Shown: positions 1 through 11,249 of the stretch, piece after piece
Position numbering within the stretch: position 1 is the stretch's first letter
Layout of the letters: each line of letters opens with the position of its first letter
Origin: Bryum argenteum
Taxonomy: Eukaryota > Streptophyta > Bryopsida > Bryales > Bryaceae
Length of the DNA: 64,000 nucleotides
Assembly (NCBI GenBank): GCA_037043015.1
Contig: CM073322.1
Location: 19,417,601-19,481,600 of the forward strand
Reading direction: 5' to 3'
Translations under genes and position numbers: made by a program
The notes under the pieces: model-generated
Database searches by the model: none
The model's input: the letters and a program-made list of their open reading frames with translations, nothing else
Told to the model about the DNA's origin: nothing

Positions 1-1944
1 ATGTGCAGAATAATCTCATACTACAAGTCTTTCATGATTATTTGCGAGAGTTTAATTTCCAAGTGAAAGGGAAATTACACTTTCAGCTTTGCAACTTTGT
101 TGTTACATTAGTTGTATATTGAAATATTGTTATAAATTCATGCCTTTAGAAATCAAAAACTCTGGCTCGCATGTCAATGTGACTTCTGCAACTCATGAAA
201 CATGCAAACAACCACAAGAACGTGTTACTTTCTTGCAACATTCTACTAAACAAACAAACAAACAAACCACAAACAAACAATCTGTAGCATGCTTATCATT
301 AAAGAGATGGGCAGTATATTAAGGACAATATTCCAAGTACAATTACGAAACTTTCGATTTATCGCAAAGTGTCATTTTGAAGGCATATGCTCCTGAAATG
401 ACTCCAATGTGCCATTCCGGAGCACCTATTGCTTCTCTGTCTCACCTATTGCTTCTCTGTCTCACCTATAATTGCTCAAAATCACTATCAACACAATATC
501 ATCCTCAGTCTCTTTTTGTTAGCAAAATTTTACCCAACCTAAAAGTGCCATCTTTGCAGAAATATTGCCATGATTTTATTTAACCAAGGTCAGATTTGAT
601 CACCTGCAGCAACTCCTAAAAAACAGGTGGATGCTCACACGTGCAACAGTTACTTGCTTGCATACATGTCTCTTTTTTCCGTTGATTGATGCATATTAAG
701 GTTGTTGTTTCAAGAAAATATGTTTCTGTCGGTGAATCATATGTTCGATTCGTTTCGATCGTTGCTTGAATGTCTCTTCTGTTGTCAATTCCGACCGTGG
801 GTTATTGATTACATCGAAACCCGAAATTACAGCCACTCAATGAGACAACCAGAAAATCAAGACAGTGGACAGTCAAGCTGATCCATGTAAATCGATCATG
901 CAAGGATCCCATGAGATCTGTGATTCTAGCTTTTTGCAATTCGCATGAATGTGAACTGGTTTCTTGTTGGAACATATTGCCATTGATACAAACAATCATG
1001 CTTTTCAAAGAGCCCGTACGTAGCTAGAAAGAGAAAAAGCGAAAAAAAAAACAACATGATCCTGCTCGATCAATGAAATCATTCAAATATTATTAAAAGT
1101 CGCACCTTTGGACCCGTTCCTTTGCTCATCAGTCCAGACAACACAACATTTTTTTTTCTCGATCAGGAATGTTCCAGATCCGCAAAGTAGCACAATCGAT
1201 CGATCATTCAGGAACTGCAGAGTCAATGCAAGGGTCCCACGGTAACTACTACGTCATAAAAGAACGATGAGTATACAAAAGCAACCTCGATCAACTTCCA
1301 AAGACAAAATCTATAATTATTAAAGCTTCGTAGAAAGTCAATGACCACGTCGTCCTTGTAAACAAAAAGGGAACGCAACGGTGCACATGCCGGGGATGGA
1401 TCTTCGATCAGGAAGCCTAGCTAATCATCGTGCAAGGCAAGAAATGTTTTTGCGCTTAAACATGTGTCATAATTGTATGCGAATCACGTGGCCCACTGTT
1501 TCATGATCATCACAAAAGGAAACACACTCTGCACATGAATCATCATAATGTATACGCTTGTGATCGAGAGGGGGTGTAGAAGATTGCACCACATATATGT
1601 ATATGACTATGATCAGCATAGTTTACTAATTAGTGTAATCGATCGATCCGCAACTACTGTAATGGCATAACGTAACTAAAGCAGTGGTCGAGGATCGACG
1701 TACCTCCCAGATCGATCGACATGAAAAGCTCCATCGATCGATCTCTGTCTGTCCACTGTTGTTGGCAAGATAGCGCCCACATTTCATAGTCCTTGTATGA
1801 TTGATCGAGGGAAATCTGTGGAGATTCGAAAGATCGAGGAGTGGAGAGAATGATCAGAAAGGTCCAAGAGGCAGCTAACTTTCCTTTTACTTTCACCGAA
1901 AGACGAAAGTCTGCGGCTTCAATTCCTCCGGAAGTGGAATCGAT
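1..1944. other. Gene-poor stretch rich in GATC/CGATCG
   Basis: I see no convincing gene here. CGATCG and GATCGATC words are unusually frequent between about 880 and 1,945. A minus-strand open frame (about 1,654-1,947) has no ATG at its upstream end and starts inside the neighbouring MITE, so I do not call it a gene. The stretch could be an intron or a promoter of a gene outside the window. Confidence 0.4.
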
Positions 1945-2176
1945 CACTACACTATACTAAATTTGATAATTAGTGTTAGATACACTAATTTACATAAACA
2001 TGTTATAAGTTTTTACTGTTGTTCAATAATTTTACCCACTATATTGGCCAAGATGGGGTCCTTATATAGTATTAGAATCAATGCTCTTGGTAAATTTTTT
2101 TAAACAAAAGTAAAAACTTATAGCATTTTCAAATCTTATAATAATCTAACACTAATTATCAAATTTAGTTGTAGTG
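1945..2176. mobile_element. Inverted-repeat MITE, copy 1 (CACTAC termini)
   Basis: The ends are inverted copies of each other over about 70 bp. The left arm runs from CACTACACTATACTAAATTT and the right arm ends in AAATTTAGTTGTAGTG; both contain GATAATTAGTGTTAGAT and TATAAGTTTTTACT. The 232-bp element has no coding capacity. The CACTAC start resembles CACTA-type ends, but the flanking three bases (gat, caa) do not match, so the superfamily is uncertain. A second copy lies at 43,278-43,510 with its centre inverted. Confidence 0.75.
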
Positions 2177-5029
2177 CAAAACCCATGTTTTAACACTAGC
2201 TAAATCCTCTTCTACCTTCCTCAGTCTCTCTCTTTCAACTTGCCAATGCAAAACTCCTTATAAAATTTGACAATTCTCCTTACCTTGGCAAGAAATGGGA
2301 GTAAAAGATTGGAATTCTATATCTCCTTAATCCTCCCTTTGACTTCCTTGTTCTAAAGATATGGAGAATTCACAATGAACCTAGAGGTTTGAGAGTTAAG
2401 AGGAGCAAGGTGAATCTCCTTCTAAACCGGCAAAAAAGCCCGTCTTATTTGGACCATTAGGCATAGAGCATTGACTAACTATGTGTAATTTGCAATGAGA
2501 AACGGTTCTTCACAGATTTTAGGAGTGCGCATATGTCACCCTTGTTTGGAAATGGTGTACTAACATTCTCTCTAGGCTTGCCCATATTGGTGGGACTCAC
2601 CATGAAATCAATCTTAACCTCGAATGTCATAAGGCCTCAAAACTGCCAAAAAGCCTAAAAACAGCCCTCACAGCCTCACTCATTGCAAGGTGCAAATTTT
2701 TAAGTTTTGAGAAACTTCTGAGTATGTAACCATATGATCTAGTACCTAATTTGTATGCATATGATATCTTTTAACTGTAATATCATAATATTCAAAGTTT
2801 GAAAAGAAAGTTTTTTTGCCCTAGTTGTAAAATGGGTCTAAAGTGTCTTGTCAGCCAAAAAAATCAATTTCAAGAGTAAATTTGAATTAAAGCTCTTCAA
2901 GTCCATCTTTTTAAGTGTGTTACAATAATGTCTATACAATTTTTACCCTTATTAGACCTATGTCACTTATAGAAATGCTTGATTATTCACATGGAGGTAT
3001 TTCAAATGCATATACAAAGGCGGGTCTTTGGCAATAAGAAAGGCATGTGAAAAATTCTTGGATTGAAAATCCAAACAAGAAGGCCTTGGGTACCTCTTGT
3101 ACATACATGTACAAAAAACAAAACTTGAAAAAAGTAAAAGCTCAATTTTTGGTGAGTTTTTGAAGTTACTGCGATCTGACTGATTGAGTGTAGAGATGTT
3201 GAGAATAAATGAGCATGCAGCGCAGTCTCGGCAATATTAGGCACATTTTGATTAGTGTTTTCAAACTTCAACCATGAATATCACCTTAAGTATGAGGAAG
3301 TTTGAAACTCAAATTGACTTTTCGGAAAGGTATGGAAAAGTTCTACTATTTGCAAAAAGTTTCAACTTCATACAATACATACTTACTAAGAGAGAGCGTG
3401 ACTAAAGTCAAATCGACCTTGTTTGGGCTCATTTCGACCTTAGGGGTGAATTTCTCAATCTCAATTGGAAGCAATGTATTTTTGCTTATAGGATCCCCAA
3501 TAAATTCAAGCATGTTAGTAGGATTTGGCTTCTTCTTAGAGGCTCTATTCTATGAACTCTTTAGCAAGAGCGGGATGACGATTACATTGTGACCCTGACA
3601 CTATGAGGTGGACTAAGGAGAAACTTAAACTCTTTCTTTGGATGGGGTTTGTTAATTATGGCAAGTTCGTGTGGTGCAAGACCCAAATAGCAATGCATTA
3701 AGAAGAGATAGATGGTGCGTCAATGGAGTACTGGCCACGTGGGTAGGAAGTTATGTTCCCAATGACGGAACATAGATTCTTGAGGTCCGTATTTTCTAGT
3801 CCCTTCCCATAGGGTTCTTTATACTTTGTTCCGATGTTCTCTAGCCGGAATATATGAACGGCAAAGGCCGGACATTATGGAGAGAGCTCTTGTATTTTAT
3901 CTTTGCACTAAAGGATTCCCTTTATTTGTGCCAATCTATTTTAATTTTATCATAGTTATAAATTTGATCAATTTTTTCCTTAGTGCGAGTCTCTGTCCTC
4001 ACAAAGCAGAGATTGTCATCACGCGAGTAGGCATTCATTCGCCAGCAGAATAGAAGCAAATGGGATCGGAGCACTTCTTACATGGAAGAAGATGCTCGAG
4101 GATTCCAATCGAAGGACCGAGGAATTTGACGAGAGAGGTCTACAATTACTTGACAAATTCCTGCACACGGAGCTAGGGATTCAAAGAATCAGTTCACAAT
4201 CATCTGCCCAGTAAATCTTGCGGTAAAAAAAACCTGAAGATCGACTTACAATATGTCAAAGGTTCACAATATTGTCGATCAGTCTCCTCCAGAACAAGTC
4301 TAGTGAAGTTGTTCCAGGACCGCTAAACTACTGCTCATACCAACCACCTAATGTAGTAAGTAATAATTCTTTACAATGCTAGGACACAGGATACATGATA
4401 CGACAATCCCAAGACTTTAGGATACGACAATCCCCAATCCCAAGACTCTGTGAATGAATGACTTTAATTTACATTACTTGAATGTTTTAGCCATACACAA
4501 GCTATAGATATATATACATAGCAATTCTGTGACTATAGGTATTCTAGCTTAGTGTTCCGCCTTCCGCCTGCCACGGTGATGCTGATGCGTCATGGCCTCT
4601 CAAAACCTAAACTCCAACTGAAAGTCCCCATGTTACGATTTCAACGGAACAAATATCATCAGACTTATAATAACGTTCAAACGCACCGACTATGAGCAAC
4701 TTCGAAGATCTCCCCGTCGGCGTCAAGACAAGCGCAAACCTGCCCTACAGTTTTCTCCGAAAAGCTTCTACGCCTGCAACCAACCCCGTGGAACAGGATG
4801 TGATAGAGTGGATGTGGTTTGACTTCCATAGCAAGTGATTATACTTTTCCCTCCTTTAGAACAGTCTATGTTGCAACATTTTTGTTTGAGTCAGCCTGCC
4901 AACCGCAACAGAAAAGCATTCAAAGCAGAATCTAGAGCTCAATATTCCAGAGCCAAGGGAGTAATTTCTAGAATTGCCAACTCAAATAATTGATCTGGGT
5001 CTGCACAACTTTCAATCCTTGCAATATCA
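2177..5029. other. No gene seen; holds a dispersed repeat
   Basis: This AT-rich stretch shows no exon I can support. About 2,610-3,420 is related to 41,930-42,540. Shared segments include the words around 'gtgcaaatttttaagtttt' and around 'cacatggaggtat', the latter inverted between the two places. Bases 4,380-4,450 hold a small local duplication of 'gatacgacaatccc'. Confidence 0.4.
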
Positions 5030-5040
5030 GACAGTCAACA

Positions 5041-5313
5041 GATAGATAGATAGAAACTCCGGTCCCTTTCTAAGGGGCCGGCGTGAGTCAAGTGTCCGTT
5101 CGTAATGCTAACATCCCGATGGCCACCAGACAAGGGGAAATTGAAACAATACTACTTCCCCCTCTCGAGGGTGGACACTATAACTACGCTAGTTTCTAGC
5201 TAGTTACTAGTGCCTTGAGGATACTTGACATAGTATCCCCCAAAGGGCTTTGAGGTACCCATACAACAAGGTCCAAGGACCCCCTACAATAGTTGGGTGG
5301 ACTATGGTGGTGA
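5041..5313 (-). mobile_element. 5'-truncated copy of the Dualen-like LINE family (or a SINE using its 3' end)
   Basis: The low-coordinate end is a GATA tail (GATAGATAGATAGA) followed by a stem-loop. The next ~150 bp match the 3' end of the full-length element at 15,195, including 'cgtaatg' and 'gatggccac'. The copy is flanked by an imperfect 11-bp duplication, GACAGTCAACA at 5,030-5,040 and GACAATCAACA at 5,314-5,324. At 273 bp it may be a severely truncated LINE. A SINE borrowing the LINE 3' end is possible, but I found no clear tRNA-like head. Confidence 0.7.
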
Positions 5314-5324
5314 GACAATCAACA

Positions 5325-6460
5325 ATCTGAATATGCAGCTAGCCTTTTGAAGGAATTGCAAAGTCTCAACGATCACGAATATGTATACACTAGTAGAGAG
5401 ATGCCAAAAAAATGACGACCATTGATAGTGTCATTACAGGCAGGGACTTCAGGGAGTCATTTTGGACAAGTTGTGTTTGAAATGACCTATCATACTTAAG
5501 GGACAAGTCTCTACGGACATGTTGTCAATACGGACGCATTTGTTACCAAGGTTATTAAGGAACCGTGAAAACTTACATATTTGTATTGTGTACATTGTTG
5601 TATCTTTATATATAGTTGGTTTTTCTTTGTTTTTTTGTAAATGTGCACTTGAATATATATTGTGTGGTTTCGTGTAGTGTCAAGTGCTTATGTGAACATG
5701 TTTGGATTGTGTACATTTGCACAAACTTCGGGAAGCTTCTGTAAACTTCGAACTAGTTTGCATATGTCACGAAACGTTTTCACATTGTTCATTGGAGAAT
5801 CCTTTTTAAGGCAACATATTTATTATAGAATAATTGCACGGTTGGCGTTTTCAATTAAAAAAAGATTTTTGAACCACAAAAATTACATGACTGCTTACTG
5901 TCGTTTTTTACCCACAATGCATGACAGAACTAACTACTCAGTACATGTCCAAATGATCAACTCAAAGAATATGAATAGAAACGCTGTCAACCTATTTTGG
6001 AAATGTCTATTCTTCAACCAAAGCATACCGTACTTTGGGGGCAGCTTCGGCAAAAAATAATTGCAAATTATAATATCGGATTTTTAAAGAAATTATGATA
6101 TCAATTTGCCGGAAACTATGAAATAAATTTAAATAAATGACGAAATATCTTGAATCTAACGCATGAACAGGGAAAAATATATATTAAAGGAATTGTCATA
6201 TCCCATGAAGTCCTCTACAGTACTCATTGTTCCTCATGAGCCCCTTGCATATTAAATAAGGTCACTTTCAAAAAAAGACGATGACATAACACACATGCAA
6301 TGAAACTTCCATCAATAGTGAATGAAAGTCGAACTTATACTTATTTATTTCCTCAAGAAGGTGAATCTTTAAAAATCCTTTTTTTAGTGCCGGACATTTA
6401 AATCTGAAATTATTTAATTATTCGACCAAGGGGTGACGAAGCTGCCCCTAAAGTACGGTA
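5325..6460. other. No gene seen
   Basis: The stretch is AT-rich intergenic sequence. The plus-strand open frame at about 5,662-6,060 has no recognisable domain and its composition matches the flanks, so it is probably a chance frame. The T of the TA at 6,459-6,460 marks the edge of the Stowaway-like element that follows. Confidence 0.4.
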
Positions 6461-6533
6461 GTCCCTCCTTTGGCATCACCAAAGGTGAACCGGTTTTCCT
6501 CCTCCACCAGCACTATGAAGTCCCGATTCTTAA

Positions 6534-6897
6534 CGACATTTTCAATGGTCATGTGAACAAAATCAAGAGTGATTGGTGAGTCATGAAATTTTTTAAGCAA
6601 GAATATAGTACCGATTGCAATTTGTGACAAATATAATAATTTATTTTGACGTTATTAGAAGCACAATTAAAACTGACACTTTGTGTCATTCCGGTCAAGT
6701 CATTACGGCCGTCACTTTTTTGCCATTTTCTATTAGTGTACAAATGTATACAATATAATTTCCATGATAAGGTTTGGTTGTCCAAGGTTGACATTGCTAA
6801 GATTCAAATTGCAATCAGTACTATATTCATGCTAAAAAAAAATTTCATGACTCACCAATCACTCTTGATTTTGTTCACATGACCATTGAAAATGTCG
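6534..6897. mobile_element. 364-bp MITE with TTAA target duplications
   Basis: The terminal inverted repeats are about 90-100 bp, beginning CGACATTTTCAATGGTCATG and ending with its exact complement. They also share 'tgagtcatgaaattttt' and 'caaattgcaatc'. TTAA flanks both ends (6,530-6,533 and 6,898-6,901). The TTAA preference suggests movement by a piggyBac-type transposase, although the termini do not start with CCC. It abuts the piggyBac element at 6,902, and the two share the TTAA between them. Confidence 0.8.
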
Positions 6898-7308
6898 TTA
6901 ACCCTTTATCGTCACCCCCAGCCAATTTGGCGTGGTTGGGAGCCTGCCGCGGTCATAGGGGGCGGAGCGGGCATGGGTTGCGGCTGTCGTCGGAAGAGAC
7001 CGGGTCGCATTTCTTGCCGCGTCGTCGACCTCCGCGATCGATTTCCATTTACTTGAGCAATTGCCCGGGCGGAATCGTGCGAGGACGTTGCAAGAGCGCT
7101 TGTGTGCAAGCCGGGCAAGGATGCCTACGAAAAACTCTAAAATTGTAGAAGCCAGGGTTTAGAGTTGACAACGGGTTTGACCAGTGAATATCGGGAGAAA
7201 AGCCGTTGCCTTCATCGTTCACATCGAACAGGTGAGTACCGTTGGTACCTTTGTTCAACGTCTTCTTCTTATTTGGGTCTATCTTTGAAGTTTAGCGGTT
7301 GGTGAAGA

Positions 7309-10300
7309 TGGGTGTGGAGAGGAAAATTGTCGCTTGAGGATTGAAAGGGAGATCGGGAGGTGGTTGCAAGAAGATTTAGGGTGTTTTCAAGACATAGTTG
7401 CAAATGAAGTGTGTTTGATGCTTGATGAGGCTTACCTTGCTTCTAAGCCAAGGCCCAAGAGTGTTGTCCGGCCTCCTATTCCTCTTGGTAGGAATTGGAG
7501 GTTTTTGTCGAGCATTTAGTAGCAAGCGCGTTAGGGTGGGTTAAGAGAAAACCCTTCCCTGATTTGTTGAATACCTTGTTGAAGGAAGAGTGGTGGCCTG
7601 ATCAGGAGGAATTGAAGCCTGTTGAAATAGTGGAAGTCATGGAAGGCAATTTGAGGTCTCCTACACGTTACGCGAGGTGGAGACACGGTGGAGGTGAACA
7701 ACACTCCTGTGAGGGTGGAAACTATGATTGAGATTGGATGCTCACGTCGCGTGAAACCAAGGCGAATTGCGTTTGGTCCGTGAATCGCTGGGAGGGGGGG
7801 GTGCTGCTGGCCGGCGCAAATGAAGCCGGCCAGGGCCGATCGCCGGCTTACCGACGACGGCTGGGCCTTGCGGCGGTGATCGGGGCGGCCAGGGCCGATC
7901 GCCCAGCCGGCCCCCGACAGAGCAGACCGCCGGAGGAGCGGCAATGATCGGGCGGCGGGGCCGATCGCCCACCGCCCGACAAATAAGAGCTGCGCGGCTT
8001 CGCCTCGAGCCGGGCTAATGCGGCTGGCGAGAGAGTCGCGATCGCCAATTCGGCGAAGGAGGGGTGGTGGCCGACTTGGTCGCGGGAGGAGGTCTGCTTC
8101 AGTAGGTGAGTTTCCTCAACTCTCCAATTTTTTGCAATTCACACGTCCAAATGAATTGATGGATAATTCTCATGGTCATGGTTTGATTGATCAGGAGGAT
8201 CTCCAAGCGACTTCCCGTGAGTTGGATGGTTTGCTAGATTTGGTGAATAGCGGCGTGGGGGGGGGATTTAGATTCACAAGGGTTAGCTGATTTTGAGAAT
8301 GGCTTGAGGATGTGTAGTAGAAATGTTAGATTGAGGTCTGATAGGGTATTGATTGCACCATCTAGTGACTATGAACTTGGATTTCGCGGGAAGATTGTGA
8401 TTGTGCCCAGGAATGAGATACCATTGCTTCACATTGATGATGAATCTCCATGTTCTAGTTTGCTTGAATTTTGGGGTATTGTAATGCATGATAGTTTTGA
8501 TGTGATTCATGGGATTCAATTGCTCACTGTCAATTTCTATGGGCCTTGGGGGACGTTTGTGGTTCCGGAACCTGTGTGTGTGATTGTTGAGGATGGTCAA
8601 CCAAGTAGTGTGCCATTTCTTCAAATTTGGGGTAGGAATGTGCTTGATTCTTTGGATGAGGAAGGAAGTTCTAGCGGAGTTAGTACAAGTGATGATGAAT
8701 ATTTCCCACATGGTAGTGAAAGTGATGATGAGATGGGGGAGAAGTTAGACTCTATGGTATTGACCCCAACTACAAAGAAGTGGTTGGTAAGTGGGGGTGA
8801 GATGCGGAATGAAATTGGTTTGGGCTACAATGATTATGCTCAAATTTGTAACATGCCTGAGAATGAGAGGTTTAGTGAGTCTATGTGGAATTCTACATTG
8901 TCACAATTGCCTAGTATGGAGTTCATTGGGGAGCATGAGGGATTTAGCCAGGCCACATTGGATTGCAGTGAACCTCTTGATTTCTTCTCATTGTTTTGGC
9001 CTACTTCAACTTTGTCAAAGATTTGTATGCAAACTAATTTGTATGCAACAAGTTTGGATGAGAATGGGGTAAGCAAGGGTGGCTTGAGGTGGACTCCTTT
9101 GTTCATGTCCGAATTACGGGCGTGGTTTGGGGTGCTCATGGTGATGGCGTTGAAGAAGGTCCCACAAACACGGTTTCATTGGTCTAATGACCAAGAGGTA
9201 TGGAGAACCCCTGCAATTGTGAAGTGCATGAGTCGTACTCGGTTTGAGGCTATTTTGAGATGTGTGCATTTGGTTGATAATGACACAATAGTGCACGATA
9301 AAACCGACCCGGGCTATAGCAAAATGGCTAAAACTCAGTGGCTAGTAGATGAATTCAATGTCTTGTGTGGTCAAATGTGGGATGCAGAGAAGAACTTGAC
9401 AGTAGATGAAATGATGGTACCATGTACGGGTAAGTATTCGCCTATAAGGCAATACATGAAGGCTAAGCCTACCCAAAATGGGTATCAAAATTTGGTGCTT
9501 AGCAAATAGTGTGTCTAAGTATGTTCAACACATGGAAGTTTATTGTGGTGCCTCCACTTCGAGAGGATGACAATCATGCCACGGGGTTCAAAATTGTGAA
9601 CCAATTGATGCGGGGCCACGAAGGTAAGGGTCACATTGTGACATGTGACAATTTTTTTACTAGCCCTAAGTTGTTTTGGTGTTTGCTACAAAAAGGGATC
9701 TATGCAACTGGTACATGTAGATCTAATCGTCTAGGCTGGCCTAGTGCACTCACTATAAACCCAAGAACCGGAAGTAGGGGTCAGTTGTGGTTTAGAATGC
9801 ATGCTAGTGGTAGGATGGCTGCTATTTGTTGGTTTGATAACAAACCCGTGTGCTTGTTGTCTACAGCATTCTCTCCATTAGATGCTAATGGCCAAGTCTA
9901 CATTTCTAGATGGCATAATGGAGAGTTTGTTTCGGTGCCTTGTAGTCCCATACTAATCCACTACTAGGAAACCATGCGGGGAGTTGATGTCCAAGATCAA
10001 CTACGAGGATACTACACCGTGCAACGCAAAGACCACAAGAGGTGGCACCGTATCCTATTTCACATCTTAGATACTTCTTTAGTGAATTCCTACATTATTT
10101 ACAAATCACATATGGCTAATGCAGGTAAGAAGTGTTTAACTCATGTGAAGTACAATTTGCTTGTTGCTAATGCGTTGATGGCACAATATACAGTGTGTGA
10201 GCTTCCACGGACTACGGTTGTTGATGCAGTGGTTCCACGCCCAACCAAATTGCATTACACAGATAAGTTGGTTGCAGAGAAGCGGAAGAGGAGGACATGC

Positions 10301-10399
10301 GTAGTGTGTGGCAAAGTAATGAATTTTTATTGTCCAACATGTAAAAAATCCATGTGTATGGGGAAGTGCTTCGTGGATTTTCATTCTAGACGCATTTGA
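7309..10399 (+). pseudogene. piggyBac transposase (DDE_Tnp_1_7 type), broken
   Basis: This frame encodes a piggyBac-type DDD transposase, which would excise and reinsert the element at TTAA sites in the nucleus. The catalytic aspartates lie in TVDEMMVPCTG (about 9,400), HIVTCDNFFTSP (about 9,640) and MRGVDVQDQL (about 9,974). A C-terminal cysteine-rich zinc-binding region (CVVCGK...CPTCKK, about 10,297-10,370) is typical of the family. An N-terminal domain at about 7,322-7,730 (RWLQEDL... to EEWWPD) has a counterpart in the second piggyBac element. Breaks: a frame change near 7,500, a shift in the G run at about 8,257-8,266, an extra base near 9,480, another shift near 9,550, and a TAG at about 9,965 just before MRGVDV. 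The ATG at 8,018 opens a central frame. GTGAGT and GTAAGT sites could mark introns, but these were not resolved. Confidence 0.88.
7800..7985. repeat. GC-rich subterminal repeats of piggyBac 1
   Basis: The core GGCCAGGGCCGATCGCC recurs about four times in imperfect form (for example near 7,840, 7,890 and 7,960). The repeats interrupt the coding-like N-terminal region. They may be transposase-binding or simply expanded sequence; the sequence alone does not show which. Confidence 0.6.
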
Positions 10400-10607
10400 T
10401 GTTGCTCTAATATTTATGCTTGGCTCATTTTCATATTTTTTTATAAACACTTATTTGTGTATGCATAGATGTATTATTTAGAATGGGGGGGAGTAGGGGT
10501 CCAATGCCACATGATGGGTGGTTTCTTAGGTTCGAATCCTAAGGTTGGAAAATTATCACACATTCAAGGCTTTCATGAGATGCCTTCTACTTCCGATGCC
10601 AATTGGA

Positions 10608-10800
10608 GGGCAGCTCTGGCCGGCCCATCTGCTGCCGATGCCTACCGGCTGCCGGCATACCGGCTGCCGATGGGGCAGCTCTGGCCGGCCCATCTGCTGC
10701 CGATGCCTACCGGCTGCCGGCATACCGGCTGCCGATGGGGCAGCTCTGGCCGGCCCCGCTGCTGCCGATGCCTACCGGCTGCCGGTGGGAAGCCCTGGCC
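10608..10800. repeat. 66-bp tandem repeat, about 3 units
   Basis: Units begin near 10,608, 10,674 and 10,740 with GGCAGCTCTGGCCGGCCC and contain repeated CTACCGGCTGCCG. The first two units are nearly identical and the third is partial and diverged. The array sits between the transposase frame and the right end of piggyBac 1. Confidence 0.8.
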
Positions 10801-11249
10801 GGGAGCTTCCGGCTCTCCGCAGGGGAGTGTGTGGCTGGAGGCCGGGCCTCCTCTGACATCCCCCCCCCCCAATCTCCGATGCCTCCAGTGCCTCCTCCCG
10901 AGATGCTCAAAATCGGTGGCGGCTTCACGAGCCGTGGCGCTCTCCCCACCCTCTTCCCAATTCTCACAAAAATCCTCATTTTCTCAACGGTGGCATTTCT
11001 CGGGATTTGACCCGATGTGTTTGATCTTTTTTGCGTTGAGTATATATCCAAGTTACCTCGACGTTCACCGTTTCGGATTTTGAAAATTGTGTAATTCACT
11101 ATGAGAAAATACACCCCAAAGGCATTAAGGTACCATTTTTTCCTCATTTGTGGAGAACAAGGGTGTCAATTAAGGGTTAAGAATCGGGACCTCATAGTGC
11201 TGGTGGAGGAGGAAAACCAATTCACCCTTGGTGATGCCAAAGGAGGGAC

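Larger units (their letters stand above)
6902..11176 (+). mobile_element. piggyBac element 1 (4,275 bp)
   Basis: TTAA flanks the element at 6,898-6,901 and 11,177-11,180. The ends are related inverted repeats: CCCTTTATCGTCACCC on the left and, read inward, CCCTTAATTGACACCC on the right. Inside is a piggyBac transposase reading frame broken by frameshifts and one stop. GC-rich tandem repeats lie next to both ends (about 7,800-7,985 and 10,608-10,800). The interior is therefore much richer in GC than the AT-rich host sequence around it. It is probably no longer autonomous. Confidence 0.9.
6461..11249. mobile_element. Stowaway-like palindromic MITE split by nested TTAA insertions
   Basis: The left arm (6,461-6,529) and right arm (11,181-11,249) are about 69-bp inverted repeats flanked by TA (6,459-6,460 and 11,250-11,251). 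The ends read GTCCCTCCTTTGGCATCACC, similar to the CTCCCTCC start and TA duplication of Stowaway MITEs. Without the inserted DNA the two arms would meet at ATTC-TTAA-GAAT, so the uninterrupted element was almost a perfect palindrome of about 140 bp with a TTAA at its centre. That TTAA is where the piggyBac element and a second MITE now sit. Confidence 0.75.

Noticed and set aside
1654..1947. Minus-strand 97-codon frame as a gene
   Set aside because: It has no ATG at its start, begins inside a MITE arm, and has no recognisable domain or supporting splice sites.
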